Made by a program: the position numbers and the translations under genes. A stretch of 64,000 nt of DNA from Dyadobacter sp. 50-39 (lineage in GTDB: Bacteria > Bacteroidota > Bacteroidia > Cytophagales > Spirosomataceae): contig MKSR01000018.1 in the NCBI GenBank assembly GCA_001898145.1, forward strand, positions 102,154-166,153, in the 5' to 3' direction. Of this stretch, positions 63,323-64,000 are shown piece after piece. The notes beneath the pieces are model-generated. The model was not told the origin of the DNA. It did no database searches and worked only from the letters and a program-made list of their open reading frames with translations. The stretch's first letter is position 1. Each line of letters starts with the position of its first letter.

Positions 63323-63699
63323 TTAAAAAGTCAGCGAACTCTTTGGTCATCCGAGTCCCCTGTCGCACTAGATTCCAGTCCCTGCTAATGATCTCGCCAG
63401 TGTCTTTGACTTCCCACCTGCGGCGCTTGATGCAGAGCGTAACCTTCTGATTGCGAATAGGGAAGTCCTGAATGTATATCTCAGGCAGAAAGCCTTTGGA
63501 CTCTAACTTTTGATCTTTGTATTCGGATGGAGATTCTTTTCTTCCAGATAGATGTGCAGATCAGTAAGGCCTTCAACGGTTTCAAAAAGTTCGAAGTAAT
63601 CGGGGGCGCCCAGCCGAGGATACCGTCGGGTAACAGGAAGCGGACCAGGGCTAAATAGGACTCTTGCAATGCGTTCAATATTGATTCATTGCAAAACAA
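63309..63699 (-). pseudogene. ISAon1-type transposase N-terminal region, two frameshifts
   Basis: Reading across three frames gives an uninterrupted transposase N-terminal region: LPDGILGWAPP in the first frame, DYFELFETVEGLTDLHIYLE in the second, ESKGFLPEIYIQDFPIRNQK ... EFADFLKTMY in the third. Adding one C to the C5 run near 63603-63607 and one A to the A4 run near 63508-63512 restores a single frame (APPDYFEL and IKKLESKGF). So the gene is inactivated by two single-base contractions, or these are sequencing errors in homopolymers. Confidence 0.8.
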
Positions 63700-63738
63700 C
63701 TACTTTTTCCAACGCCCCCCAACTTTTCGGACTGATCC

Positions 63739-63746
63739 CAAATTTC
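63739..63746. repeat. 8-bp target-site duplication, right copy
   Basis: CAAATTTC, identical to the copy at 62293-62300. Confidence 0.9.
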
Positions 63747-63755
63747 TCTTAAACG

Positions 63756-63788
63756 CACAAAGCCCATCCATTCTGGGCGGGCTTTGTG
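63756..63788. terminator. hairpin between the insertion and the rRNA operon
   Basis: CACAAAGCCC (63756-63765) pairs with GGGCTTTGTG (63779-63788), loop 13 nt. It has no long T tract; it may be a terminator for the strand leading away from the rRNA genes. Confidence 0.55.
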
Positions 63789-63862
63789 TATTATAAATTG
63801 TTACGGCTAGACTGCGAAGAGAGAAAGTCTACCGCGACCCAGTAAAATTCACCGTAAACACA

Positions 63863-63894
63863 AACAAAGCCTCGCATCTCTGCGAGGCTTTGTT
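63863..63894 (-). terminator. rRNA operon terminator
   Basis: AACAAAGCCTCGCA pairs perfectly with TGCGAGGCTTTGTT over 14 bp, loop TCTC; on the minus strand it is followed by a T-rich tail, about 12 nt beyond the 5S 3' end. Confidence 0.92.
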
Positions 63895-63905
63895 GCTTTA
63901 ATAAT

Positions 63906-64000
63906 TGTGGCGGCTACCTACTTTACCAGGTTTGAACCAAGTATCATCGGCGGATCCGGGCTTAACTTCTCTGTTCGGGATGGGAAGAGGTGAACACCAG
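63906..64000 (-). rRNA. 5S ribosomal RNA, partial (5' end beyond window)
   Basis: The minus strand reads CTTCCCATCCCGAACAGAGA then AGTTAAGCCC, the conserved loop region of 5S rRNA, followed by GATGATACTTGG and a 3' end in GTAGGTAGCCGCCA. About 95 nt are inside the window; the 5' end, and presumably 23S and 16S, lie to the right. The 3' boundary is estimated from the end of the conserved sequence before the terminator. Confidence 0.93.

Larger units (their letters stand above)
62301..63738 (-). mobile_element. insertion sequence, ISL3-like (ISAon1-type)
   Basis: A 1438-bp element bounded by imperfect inverted repeats of about 24 bp that share GGATCA, GAA and the G6 run (left 62301-62326, right complement 63738-63713), and by a perfect 8-bp target duplication CAAATTTC. 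ISL3-family elements are known to duplicate 8 bp. The transposase lies on the minus strand in two parts (62330-63322 and 63309-63699). It sits between dxs and the end of an rRNA operon. Confidence 0.9.

Overview
The window reads as a chromosomal segment of a member of the Bacteroidota, order Cytophagales; the gene content and protein sequences look most like Dyadobacter/Spirosoma relatives (inference from recognition, no search was run). Supporting signs are many upstream boxes of the Bacteroidota type (TAnnTTTG, several with a TTG/TTTG about 20 bp further up), almost no Shine-Dalgarno sequences, families typical of the phylum (DUF2480, DUF4296, DUF58/BatA, the NagB-PIG-L fusion, GH3-like adenylating enzyme, ISAon1-type transposase), and coding density near 90%.

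Layout. 1-5.7 kb: tpiA, a palindromic/tandem repeat patch, a minus-strand GT2 - DUF5672 - OmpA-like group, an unknown protein and a cysteine hydrolase. 5.7-10.6 kb: uvrA, a Xre-RES toxin-antitoxin pair behind a perfect 13-bp inverted repeat, and an FAH-family enzyme. 10.6-15.9 kb (minus): a small secreted protein and the run sulfatase - era - der, the sulfatase carrying a 15-bp in-frame tandem repeat; then initiator tRNA-Met on the plus strand. 16-22 kb: a DUF6056 membrane protein, rpmH-rnpA, a CtpA-like protease, tsaB, DUF2480. 21.8-25.2 kb (minus): DUF58 - membrane protein - BatA-like - rnhB. 25.3-32.3 kb: a lipoprotein, a dolichol-phosphate-mannose-synthase-like GT, an M20 amidohydrolase, and a five-gene glycan-type cluster (methyltransferase, beta-propeller glycosidase-like protein, PhyH-type oxygenase, two GT2). 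32.3-35.4 kb (minus): GH3-like protein, dxr, membrane protein.

35.6-40.5 kb: mreBCD, ECF sigma plus anti-sigma, gmk, nadD. 40.5-43.8 kb: two small exported proteins, an AraC-type regulator with a palindrome over its promoter, an acyl-CoA dehydrogenase. 43.9-47.8 kb: two tandem paralogous polytopic membrane proteins and a MutS-like ATPase. 47.9-53.6 kb (minus): serS, lysC, ribH, a TPR membrane protein, glyA. 53.9-62 kb: the NagB-PIG-L fusion, a 54-aa membrane protein, mutL, two rhomboid proteases, dxs. 62.3-63.7 kb: a complete insertion sequence with terminal inverted repeats and an 8-bp target duplication. The window ends inside a 5S rRNA gene on the minus strand, the end of an rRNA operon.

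Most of the content is core metabolism and information processing: the MEP isoprenoid enzymes Dxs and Dxr, cell shape (MreBCD), translation (initiator tRNA, SerRS, Der, Era, L34, RNase P protein, TsaB) and repair (UvrA, MutL). The accessory parts are the toxin-antitoxin pair, the glycan cluster, the repeats and the insertion sequence. No CRISPR array, prophage or clearly novel defence system was seen.
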